DNA of 64,000 nt from Cryptomeria japonica. Taxonomy: Eukaryota > Streptophyta > Pinopsida > Cupressales > Cupressaceae. Positions 35,500-44,939 of this stretch are shown one piece after another (the stretch's first letter is position 1; each line of letters opens with the position of its first letter). The DNA lies in NCBI RefSeq assembly GCF_030272615.1, contig NC_081410.1, forward strand, positions 257,285,533 to 257,349,532. The letters run 5' to 3'. Made by a program: the position numbers and the translations under genes. The notes below the pieces were generated by a model. That model searched no databases. It was given only the letters and a program-made list of their open reading frames with translations, and was not told where the DNA came from.

Positions 35500-35790
35500 T
35501 TTTGAACAAAAGCGATATCTTTTTTAGCATATACGCTAAACAATGATGCATATGTGCTATTCTAAGCAAAAGCGCTATCCTATCAAGCATATGCGCTATT
35601 CTATGCAAAAGCGCTAACAATATATGCATTTGTGCTAACAAATCAAACAAAAGCGCTAAAACACACAAAAGCACTAACAATCTATGCATTTGCACTAACA
35701 TACAAAGCAAAAATGCTAAATCAAGCATTTGCGCTAAACAAAATGGCATATGCGCTAAAGGAAATTGCATATGCGCTAATCTAAAATCGC
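35500..35790 (-). repeat. GCGC repeat array upstream of the Gypsy-1 antisense ORF
   Basis: On the minus strand it reads TTAGCGCATATGC, TTAGCGCTTTTGC and variants, about 14 units. This is the same motif pair as the sense leader array at 22119-22385, here oriented toward the antisense ORF. The two arrays are therefore inverted relative to each other within one element. Confidence 0.85.
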
Positions 35791-35795
35791 AAAAA

Positions 35796-36263
35796 TTTCA
35801 AAAATTCAAAAACACGCCTAAAACATGAAATTTTGAACAAAAACTTGAAAACAAAGCTCGGGATAGGAAACATATTGGATAACCATACTCGACCAGTCAC
35901 TGATATCGTCGCACACACTCAAATCAATGGTTCTCCATGGGAATCACCATTTCGCCACCTCAGCAAGAAATATTCTCTCCAAAAGCTGACAAGGATAACA
36001 ATGAAGTTAAAATTAGCCTTGGTTAATTTTATATTTACTATTTGAAGAGTAATTAATTTCCAATGGGGCAATTTAATTTTTTTTTTACAAATGAATTTAA
36101 TTGACTAAATTTTTTATCATGAGATTAATCATTCAAACTAAAATTTTTGACAATTTCATGATCAATCTCCTGAGGGGGCACACATTCTGGATTTTCAATT
36201 TCTATCAAGTGCACTATCGAGACTTGATTTAATCTTTGAAATAATGTTGTCTTAACATCATTT
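35796..36263. other. Gypsy-1 3' noncoding region
   Basis: No gene is supported. It leads into the PPT. CAAGCTCGGGATAGG and CACTCAAATCAATGG are isolated and match nothing else in the window that I can see. Confidence 0.5.
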
Positions 36264-36278
36264 CAAAGAGGGGCCAAA
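36264..36278 (+). promoter_or_regulatory. Gypsy-1 polypurine tract
   Basis: CAAAGAGGGGCCAAA directly abuts the 3' LTR start at 36279. Gypsy-2 has CAAAGAGGGGCAAA at the same place, so the pair supports both assignments. Confidence 0.85.
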
Positions 36279-37448
36279 TGTATACACCTAAAATTGGCTA
36301 TGAGCAATTAAATAAATATTTTATATTTATTTAATAATTATTCATCTATTAAATAGTTAATTTGAAAAGATTAATTCATTTAATTCATTTAGTGTCTTTC
36401 TATTAATTAATATTTTATTAATTAATTCATTTATCCTATTCTTCTAATTAATTAAATATCTAATATTTAATTATTCTATTCCTCAAGTTAATTAAATATC
36501 GAATATTTAATTATCTTCTCCAATCAATTAAATATCCAATATTTAATGGTTATTCTCCTATCCTATAGTCTCAAATATTAAATGATTTCCTAAATTATTT
36601 AATCCCTTTATCCAACTCACCCTCCATCTCCACTTCATCTTCCCTTTGCCAACTCATCAAACATGTGGCTAAGGAAATTAATATTTCCTAAATATTAATT
36701 CATGATTTATCCTCAACTTCCAAAATTAATGAAATTGTGTATGTACACACATTTCATAACCATTTCCTATATTCTCTCCAACACCCCTACATCTTGGGAA
36801 GGACTTGAGTCCACTTGTCCTACCATGCCTAAATTTCCTCCAACCATCCCTAGATTCCCTCAATCAGCAACCCAGTCAAGGTGAGATGAGTGACACTTGT
36901 CTTCTCCTTCCCCCTTTCTCTCAACCTTCACCTTTTCTCATAGCCATTCAAATCTGTAGATCTGATCATGACCATTGATCTAAGCCACATCATCTAATCC
37001 TCTCAAAGTCTATAAAATCAAGAGCTTCAGTTGAGAGGAAGTTAGTCTTCAAAATAGTTTTTCAATTAATCATATGCATCCATGAGTTTTTGAAGCAAAT
37101 AGCAAATATCATTTTAGCAATATAATCATATAGCATTATCATTTTAGCATAATCATGTAGCTTTGCATATCATACTATCAGTTAACTACAAGTTATCAGT
37201 CCATTCTTCATATGCCATCTTGGAGGCCAATAGTGCATTGTTTGAGAGCACACCATCTGCAACCAGGAAGAGTGGAGTTAGGACACAATGAGACATAAGC
37301 CCATGAAGGTAAAATAGTGTTTTATTTTAATATTTATTTCATGCAATTTCATTGGTGGATTTTGGATTTCCTATATGCATTTCCATTGTATTTTGTGAAA
37401 CTAACTTATTACAGGTAATATTCTAAGGATGAAATTCAGGCTCACACA
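36279..37448 (+). repeat. Gypsy-1 3' LTR
   Basis: 1170 bp, collinear with 20853-22013. It has a small extra AATTCATTT duplication near 36377 and about 30 scattered substitutions by eye. It ends GCTCACACA before ATAAC. Confidence 0.93.
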
Positions 37449-37453
37449 ATAAC

Positions 37454-37610
37454 CAATTACCAACTAATGATATGAAGATACAGTTGAAGGATAGTATATC
37501 ATTGGAAAATGTAAACCAAGATTCCTATATCTATGTATGTGCTTTACTCTCAATCATGACGATCAATCAATATTGATATTTGTATTTACATTAATGCCAA
37601 AGGGGGAGAA
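37454..37610 (+). other. Copia-2 internal tail and PPT
   Basis: This is the part of Copia-2 downstream of the Gypsy-1 insertion. CCAAAGGGGGAGAA at 37598-37610 is the PPT abutting the 3' LTR. It aligns in type with the tail left of the insertion, where AAAGGGGGAGAAG (20820-20832) is a second purine tract. Confidence 0.75.
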
Positions 37611-38984
37611 TGTTGGCATTGCATGAAGATTGCATTGGAGAAATTTGGAAGTGTTGTCATTGATGTCAATTTCAACCAGTAATGAAGAAAGTATTACAAC
37701 TGATAATGATGCAGTAAAGCAATCGGTGATGATACAGTGAAGATCAACCAATATCCCTCAACCGGTAACCCTAACCAGTTGAGATGCAGAACCCTAACCG
37801 ATGAAGTTTGGAGATCGGTTGTGATGATTTATGACTGAATGATGATCGGTGATGAAGATGTCACGTAAGCATGTTGCACATGATGGTTTTTGAAATGGAT
37901 TTGGCGCGTAAGTGATAATCATTTATCTTGGGAATGATCAAATGCATAGTATGAAGTGACAAATGTGTGATGAGTTACAGATTCAAAGTGTGGTGATCCA
38001 AGAATGGTTGTAGATGCCTAGAAGAATGTAATGTTGATTGCATGTTATCTAACAGTCAAGATTGAACCAATATATTTGTAATCTCTATGAGATTTGTAGG
38101 GTTTGTGTTGAGTTACCGACCTGATGTATTTTCTCATAAGGTTGATGATTTGTTTCAATAGAGTGTTGTCAATTTGGTTAAGTGTCAAAGTGATTGTTGT
38201 CGAACGAGGAGGTGTATCTACAGAATGTTGTGAAGGCAGATAGGAGTTGTAAAGGATCTAATTCAACAAGGAGATCAATCAAGAACTATTCTTCTCTAAC
38301 CATTACAATAGTCAAATCCCTTAACCGGGTAAGCTTTAACAGACTTGTTGTTGAAATCCTCTAACCAGGTGATCCATTAGCTTGGATTTGAAATCCTCCA
38401 TTGAGGTTGCCTTTAACAGGGTATTTGTAGTCAATCCCTTAACCGGGTGGTCCTTAACCGGATCTATTCCTAACATTACATTATTGTATAAGCTTCTAAC
38501 AAGGCTTGGCTCCTAAGAAGGTGAACTTCAAAAGATTTCAAAATACTTGTGGGTATTCATCCCCACCGTGGTTTTTCCCATTTGGGTTTCCACGTGAAAA
38601 ATCATTGTGTCAAGTGGTGAATGATTTTATGGATGTGTTTTTGATATGGTTGATTTGAATGACTGGTAAATCTGCATAAATATATTTGAATGACCAGAAA
38701 TGATCTAAAACATTTTTTTACTGGTATTAGTAAAGTGATTTAAGAATTTTGTCAAATGGTGTTTAAGTTTCAAGATTTGTTGCATTGTGTCACTGAGTAT
38801 TAGGACAATCGATAAAGTTTAACAGTGCAGTTGCAAATTTGTCCGAGTATCTAAACTGGTATGCTTTATGAGTTGATTCGGAGTTGAAAGTTTGTTTGGT
38901 GAAAGTTTAGTTTATTTTCTATCTACTAATTCACCCCCCCCTCTCAATTGTTGACCAGATCTTTATAGTTTCATCATATTATTA
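37611..38984 (+). repeat. Copia-2 3' LTR
   Basis: 1374 bp starting TGTTGGCATTGCATGAAG. It carries the uninterrupted site of TRGAG-X at 37628-37632. It ends TCATCATATTATTA rather than in canonical CA. The TTAACCGGGT-rich part is at about 38310-38470 and the TTTTTCCCATTTGGGTTTCC block at 38572-38591. Confidence 0.9.
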
Positions 38985-38989
38985 GAAAT

Positions 38990-39047
38990 GCATTACCCTA
39001 AGTAAAATTAGGTAAAGTGTAATTATGAGACTTAATTTACACCAACA
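38990..39047 (-). repeat. Copia-3 left LTR, short fragment
   Basis: GCATTACCCTAAGT to AATTTACACCAACA matches 62976-63034. It completes the LTR begun at 10313. Confidence 0.9.
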
Positions 39048-39056
39048 CTCCCCCTT
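39048..39056 (-). promoter_or_regulatory. Copia-3 polypurine tract (minus strand)
   Basis: Plus-strand CTCCCCCTT reads AAGGGGGAG on the coding strand and abuts the LTR. It fixes the minus orientation of the element together with the PBS at 62570-62582. Confidence 0.82.
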
Positions 39057-39479
39057 AAGTGCAACTTGGGGAAGTGTAGACTCAAGCTAAAAATGCAAGA
39101 TTGGTCTTGACTACTAGGCCATGTTAGGTACCCATGTATAAATTCAAATGCACATAAACCAATGCAATGTCTCACAAACCAAGAAAGAGAGAAAACCCCA
39201 ATGGGAAAAACTACCCCCCCCCCCCCCAAAAAAAAAAGAGAGATGAAAACTATACAAAATAAATGTCAAAGGAGTATGAGAAGGACAAAACCCCATGTGA
39301 GGAAAAAGTCCCCCCATAAGAGAGAAAGAAGAGAGACCAAGTAGACCCCCCTCAATGTAGAATTTGCACCAATGGTAGAAGCTCAAAACTAAATAAAGAA
39401 ACTGCTCCACAATCATCAAACAACATTCCTCCACTTGGGGAGAAACAAAACCAAAGGTGAATCCATGAAGTCTCCCCAA
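39057..39479 (-). other. Copia-3 3' noncoding region
   Basis: This resembles the Ty1/copia tail between RNase H and the PPT. It contains a C run followed by an A run at about 39213-39237. ORFs called here read through these homopolymers and are not supported. Confidence 0.6.
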
Positions 39480-40537
39480 TCATGAAGGGAAGATGTAGGA
39501 AAAAAATTCAAGATGTATAGAGTCTCTGAAAAACAACTCAAGTGTCTCCATGTCAATGCTAAAAGTTACCCCCTCAAAATCATGTGTACTGGTCCACACT
39601 ACTGAAAAAGGCAATCCAATATCTAGTAGAGATAAATGTAGAACATGATCCAAAGACTCACATGTCTCCTCTAAGGATAAAGAGACCTCATCCAAGTGTT
39701 GTACATAAGAATCCACAAACATATCAACCTCAAAAGAATGATCATGTAGAGAATGAACAAGAGGTTCAAAGTGTTCACTTGCAACAATCAAAGAAGGATC
39801 GTCTTCATCAAATAGAAGATGAATATCATCAATGATGTCTCCCAAATCTGCAATTTAGGACTCCACAAACAAGCCTGCAATGTTTGTCAAGTAGTCACCC
39901 AATAAACTGAAGCTAGAAGACAAGGTATATCCTATTGCATTGAATCACAAGAAGGCAAAATTGTAGCAACATCAGCATAATCAGGTGTAATAGTATATGT
40001 GATATCAAGAGGAGGAGGCTCAAGAATGGGTTCACATGTGAGAACACCCAAGTTCAAGTAACCAAAGTTCTCCTCGATATCTAAATTATCACAAGAAGTG
40101 TGATCAACATATGAAGAATCAACCTCATCAGTAGGAACAAAATCTGCAAAGGAATACAATCAAGATGCATGATTCACCACCCCTCTAGCATTAATAGCTC
40201 TAGTCTCCAAGTCTCTAATGATAACTCAATCAGGTGTGAACTCCACAGTTTTCCTTGTTACCCCATGAGTGATCTAATAGATGGAAATAAGATTGTTTGT
40301 CAAATGGGGTACACACAACACATCTTTGAAGGAGTTATCCCCAATGACAATAGATCCTTTCTCAATCACGTTCATATATTTATGATTTCCCATCAAAATC
40401 AATGGCATGTTGCAAGGCTTAAATGACCAGAACATAGATTGTGAAGATTTCATATGAGTAGAAGCTCCTAAATCTAAAAGCCATCTCCCTGAATCATGAC
40501 TTCAAGTATCACAAAGAGCTTGTCCCTTACCTTTTGA
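39480..40537 (-). pseudogene. Copia-3 protease remnant and GAG-pre-integrase-like region
   Basis: It continues the gag frame after a TAG at 40538-40540. WLLDLGASTHMKSSQ shows the protease active site with D-L-G in place of D-S-G, a single C-to-T change. LCVPHLTNNLISIYHITHG is the usual protease end. Residues after this are acidic (DEVDSSYVDH, then DIHLLFDEDDPSLIV) and match no integrase or RT that I recognise. The pol genes appear deleted between about 39480 and the 3' tail. Stops interrupt the frame. Confidence 0.7.
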
Positions 40538-41464
40538 CTACAAGGAAGGGAAAGGAGATGAATCCTTCTTCTTGTAAGTGGATGGTAAATCAATGTCGTT
40601 CTTCTTGATGATGTTGGTCAACTCATCAATCTGCTTAGTGTGGCAATGATGCTCATCATGACCATTTTTCCTGCAATATGAACAAGAAAGCCTCTCCTTA
40701 TATGATTTTCCCTTAGGTGAGGATGTAGACTCCTTTTGTTGTGGATATGAAGATTGTGCTCTATATTGTTGTGTCTTAGGCTTGAAATTCTTATGCTTCT
40801 TGTTGGAATCCTTTCCTTGATTCTCTTGATTAACAGCCAAAGCCAAGGACTTTGAAGGCTTGAGAATCCCCATGCTCAACAACTTTGATTGCTCCAACAT
40901 CAACATTTTTGTGAATGCATCAAATGAAGGCATAGTGAAAGAACTACCCACTATCAAGCGATAAGTTTGGAAGCTAGAAACAAACGCTGCATATTCTAAT
41001 GGAAGCTTTCCCAATAGGTTGTAGACCAACTGTGCATCCTTCTTATTAATGCCACAATCCTTCAGTTGTGCTCTTAGCTCATTTGCCTTGGTGACATAGT
41101 CTTGGATTGTATAAAAGTTCTTGGGATCCAACATGGTGAGATCATTATCAAGTTGATAGCCCCTAATCTTCTCAATTTGGCCATACAATTTTCCTAAGAC
41201 ATCCCATGCATCTTTAATTGTTTTACACTTGTCAATGTGAAAGATGAGATCCTTTGATATATACTTCCTCAATGCCCCTATTGCCATAACAATTCTAGTG
41301 AACCATTCCATGTGAGAATTATGACCAGCTTTAGGATTAGCTAGTGCAGTGATAGTTCCATCAATATAATGAGTTAATCCCTTTTGCATTAGCTTACTCC
41401 ATACATTAGTTTTCCATGAAAGATAGTTATGTAGAGTTAAAAGTGGAAATTTAGGAGAACCCAT
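40538..41464 (-). CDS. Copia-3 gag, open reading frame
   Basis: I choose the ATG at 41464 (MGSPKFPLLTLHNYLSWKTN), a typical copia gag opening. An upstream in-frame ATG at 41512 adds only hydrophobic residues. About 308 residues are open. Landmarks are TIKDAWDVLGKLYGQ, LTMLDPKNFYTIQDYV and LLGKLPLEYAAFVSSFQ. The zinc knuckle is CSYCRKNGHDEHHC (CX2CX4HX4C) near residue 260. Intactness is unusual for so old an element, but the frame ends in a TAG that continues as protease, so the original protein was longer. Confidence 0.8.
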   Translation of the reverse strand: MGSPKFPLLTLHNYLSWKTNVWSKLMQKGLTHYIDGTITALANPKAGHNSHMEWFTRIVMAIGALRKYISKDLIFHIDKCKTIKDAWDVLGKLYGQIEKIRGYQLDNDLTMLDPKNFYTIQDYVTKANELRAQLKDCGINKKDAQLVYNLLGKLPLEYAAFVSSFQTYRLIVGSSFTMPSFDAFTKMLMLEQSKLLSMGILKPSKSLALAVNQENQGKDSNKKHKNFKPKTQQYRAQSSYPQQKESTSSPKGKSYKERLSCSYCRKNGHDEHHCHTKQIDELTNIIKKNDIDLPSTYKKKDSSPFPSL

Positions 41465-42134
41465 AGCAACAAAATGAAATAGCACAAAGAAAAGAGAGAA
41501 ACAATCACACAAGACACCCCCCCAATTTCACTCAATCAAAGAACCCCCACCCCCCTCCCCCCAAATCATGATTTGACACTTTATACTTAGTGCATGTACA
41601 CTGGGCCACTTGCAAAAAAAAGGAAAAATGGACTTCTGATTTCAACTTTACAACTGCTCTAAATAGGCTATAAGAGACTCCAAAAATACTCAAGTGATCT
41701 AGATTGAGATCCAAGCAAAATACAAGTACCAAATAGGCCAAAAATGACCAAATATTAAAAGTATAATTTCTACTCAAAATAGTGAAAATCTGATAGCACC
41801 ACGTTAAAGTAGACAAAAAATGATGTACTTTAAAAAAAATGGCACCTAAAAAGGTCTTATGAGCCCAAATGAAGCCTCTGAAGTTGCAAAATCGAGGATT
41901 GGATAGGTATAGTTATGAAAAACTAAAAATTCTGAAAAAATTGTCCACCAAAATTAGAAAATACCACCACCATTGCAGAGAGCACGAAACATTAGCCCAA
42001 ATAAAAAAAATTGCACTAAAAAAGGAGCTAAAATGAGTGATATATGGGCATTCAAAGTTCACCCTCAAAACCAAAAAGTTCAATGAGAGGTGGTCCAAAA
42101 TTTTCAAAAAGTTGCTAACACAGGCTGACATTAG
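41465..42134 (-). other. Copia-3 leader, part next to gag
   Basis: AT-rich untranslated sequence upstream of gag on the minus strand, ending at the Gypsy-2 junction. No gene is supported. Short poly-A/poly-T runs and C-rich stretches near 41510-41560 are present. Confidence 0.6.
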
Positions 42135-43264
42135 TGTGTGTGTGAAAAAGGGTCTGTAGCTGCAAGCACAACACTTCAATTAAGTCATTATATGTATGGT
42201 TAGTAAATCAATAATCAATAAGTAATAAACCATAACAAAGTGACTAATTGCCTTCTAAAAGATGCGAGTATAAGATTGCTCTCAGATTTTTATAAGCAAT
42301 ACCAGTGACTAGACTACAGCAAGATGAAGGATTTAATCTATATGATATTAACTATATGGATGCAAAATGGATGAATAATTCAAGCAAATAATGAATTCAA
42401 GCAATATGGATTCAAGCAATGATGGATGCAAATAATCTAAAAAACACAATGATCTTCAATGACTCCAGAGCGAAATTAGCGTGATAATAATCTCCAAGCA
42501 TGTTCTCAAAAATATATGGGGTGAATTGGAATGAGAGCTGAAGACTGAATTTATAGAGAATCCTCAAGAGAAAAGCTAAAAAAAAGCTCAATTTAGGATT
42601 AATTGAAAATAATTGAGAAATCAGGTTTAGTTAACCTTGAGATAGATTCCAATTATAGTTTAATTGAAATGCATTCAAATTGGAAGTCCAAGTTGCATTG
42701 GAAATAATAATAAATTAATTCCATGCATTTGTGATAAAAATAGATAATTCTTTTATTAAAAGAGTCTTTTCAATGCAACTGAACTTCTTTTTCTGAGAAG
42801 CTTTTAGTTCCAATTTTAGAGAATAATTCAATAATTCAATTAATTGCTTTTATGATTTCAAGTTCTAAATTTAGAACAAGAAATAATATCTCAAGTTTGA
42901 TTTCTCTCTCAATTCAATTCTTTTATTTTAATTTCAATTCAACTCTTGTTTTGTAATTAATTCCTCTTTTGTAATTAATTAATTCCTTTTGCATGATTAA
43001 ATGTCAATTTTATTAATTAATTAAATATGCAAGGATATTTAATAAATTAAATAAGATAATTGATCAAAATGATATTCTTGGAATGATTCAATTAATTAAA
43101 TAAATATTTAATTAATATTGAGTAATTGATTTGCCATGTGATTTTTGATGATTGAAGAATTAATAATGTGCTCAAGATTGATTTAATTGCCTTTGGTTAG
43201 GACCTTGGTGATGTTGTCGAGATTAGGGGCCCATGGTTTAGATGACCATTTTTAGGGTATTACA
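42135..43264 (-). repeat. Gypsy-2 left LTR (its 3' LTR)
   Basis: 1130 bp collinear with the 1132-bp right LTR. It is rich in AATTAATT and AATTCAATT blocks. The element's PPT abuts it on the right. Confidence 0.93.
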
Positions 43265-43280
43265 TTTGCCCCTCTTTGAA
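43265..43280 (-). promoter_or_regulatory. Gypsy-2 polypurine tract (minus strand)
   Basis: On the minus strand it reads TTCAAAGAGGGGCAAA next to the LTR. It matches the Gypsy-1 tract. Confidence 0.85.
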
Positions 43281-44519
43281 TTAATGTGCGAGCAGCGTGT
43301 TGGTTCAAAGAATGTGTGATGTCTAGGAGATGTCAGTTCTAAACTTGAATGATCATGAACTAGATGAAGAGCAAGGTGTTTAGCTTGATTCGAAGCGACA
43401 AAGTTGAATGAAGTTTGATTAAAGCGATACCATTCCCGAACTTGATTGAACTGAGGAACAATAAAAACAAAAGATACTGAACTTGAACTTGATTGATCAA
43501 GAAGCGGATCTTACTGATCTAGAACTTAATTGAACTTGAATGCAGTGAGTGATGATAAAAATTGATCTTGAACTTGATTGATCAAGATGCGATGAGCGAA
43601 GATAAATTGTTCAGCTTGATCAAGAAATAAATACTGAACACCTGCTCAAATTGAGTGTGATCAAAGATACTCTTTAAACTTTTGATTGAATTTAAATGAA
43701 TAATCAGCTTGATTTGAAGCGATGAAACTGAGGTGCCCCTAGCAATTGATTCAATTCAGATGATCGAGAGATCTCAACTTGATGTGAAGCGATGAAGCTG
43801 AGATGCCCCTTAGAAAATAAGAATTAATTAATTTTCTTTAGAATATTTTGCTCGACTTTTGATGAAGATTTGAAAAAAATATATCTCGACTTGTGAAGAT
43901 GTGAAGTCATAAGGTCATGAGTATGCCCCCTCGAGAGTGAAATCAAAAAATAGCGAGGGATTGATGATTATAGGCAATTGTTGGGTGAAAATAAGTTATT
44001 TGAGCACAAATTGATTGTGAGGAATATTTGAAGAATCGGCGTTGATTGATGAGTTAAGCGCAGAGTTGATCGTAAAGTTGATGTGTAGAAATGAAATTGA
44101 ATTAAGCGTTGAAATTGAGCGCAATTGGAAGAAAAAATGAGCAATTGATGAAAAGAGTGCTAAGTGATCCAAATTGTGAAATTGACTAGCAAAATGATCT
44201 TGAATTTTGATTTCGATCCTGAATATGGAATCAGAATGGTCAAATTAGCTAAGGGTACAATTTTCATGTCCATCGGAGCAAGTTGAAAAATTTGGGTTTT
44301 TGGCTATAAATGGGATGAAAGTGTCATTTTCAAATCATGTTAACCCTCCAAGTTTGAAAATTCAAAAAGCCTTCTGTGAAGAAAATAGTGGTCCCTACTT
44401 CTATGCATTGATTTGAGTACCAGAGATGTCATAATCGACCTCAAAACTATGAGCTAGCGGTAAGTGATCGATCATAAGCCTCTTTATGTTTTCAATTTTG
44501 ATTTTTTTTGCTCATTTTT
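43281..44519 (+). repeat. Gypsy-2 3' region with TTGATT/GATGAAGC quasi-repeats
   Basis: No gene is supported. Phrases such as GAACTTGATTGATCAAG and AAGCGATGAAGCTGAGATGC recur between about 43370 and 44200. This is comparable to the GATTGA-rich zone upstream of the Gypsy-1 antisense ORF. Confidence 0.65.
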
Positions 44520-44800
44520 CAAGTTTTTCGCATGTTTGGGGTCGGGTTTCACATTTTATCGTGCGAGGCAGGATTCTATCTCGTACGAGTAACTGTTAAA
44601 ATTTCTTTTGCCATTTAAGGTCATTAGAATTATCGTTCGAGCCCTACCCTTGTATCGTACAACAGGTCTGTAAAAAGACCATTTTCTCGTGTGAAGTCCA
44701 ATAAATTGTCGTTTTGGGTTGTTTTATCGTACGACAGCTATTCCTGACTCATATGAGATGTTGTCCCTCTGTGTTTTGTCGTTTGGGAGATAGTGAGCAT
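44520..44800 (+). repeat. TCGTACGA-type motifs upstream of the Gypsy-2 antisense ORF
   Basis: ATCGTGCGAG, CTCGTACGAG, ATCGTTCGAG, ATCGTACAAC, CTCGTGTGAAG, ATCGTACGACAG and TGTCGTTTGG are spaced by 20-60 bp. The same motif family occurs in the sense leader at 58320-58620 and 60120-60260 on the opposite strand, so each set points toward its own ORF. Confidence 0.78.
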
Positions 44801-44939
44801 TTTTTAAGGTATAAACGTGAAAATTTGATTTTGCATTTGACTTAGTTGGATTTGCATGATGTTTTACTTCTCTTGTAGGCTCATTTGGAATGTTTTTTTA
44901 TGCTTCTTTGTTGGGTTTTTGCAGGTTCGATTACCTCCT

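Larger units (their letters stand above)
20853..37448 (+). mobile_element. Gypsy-1, 16.6-kb Tat/Ogre-type Ty3/gypsy element with antisense PMD ORF
   Basis: It is flanked by ATAAC at 20848-20852 and 37449-37453. The LTRs 20853-22013 and 36279-37448 differ by about 3% by eye. The order is PBS, 2.4-kb leader, gag, protease, G-patch, RT, RNase H, archaeal-type RNase H, integrase, an antisense PMD ORF, a repeat region and a PPT. The second RNase H places it in the Tat lineage. The polyprotein can be followed in one frame from 24491 to 28960 with about five nonsense codons, then with frameshifts. It is inserted between pol and the 3' LTR of Copia-2. Confidence 0.92.
10706..38984 (+). mobile_element. 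Copia-2, Ty1/copia element with two nested insertions
   Basis: It is flanked by GAAAT at 10701-10705 and 38985-38989, and the empty site is at 62971-62975 in the other Copia-3 LTR. Both LTRs start TGTTGGCATTGCATGAAG. The 5' LTR (10706-16523) contains TRGAG-X. The 3' LTR is 37611-38984. The interior has a PBS, gag, protease, integrase, RT and RNase H in copia order, all with stops or frameshifts. Gypsy-1 sits between the RNase H end and the PPT. The own sequence adds up to roughly 7.3 kb. Confidence 0.9.

Noticed and set aside
39144-39479. 111-codon minus-strand ORF with a Gly run
   Set aside because: It reads through C and A homopolymers in the Copia-3 3' noncoding region.
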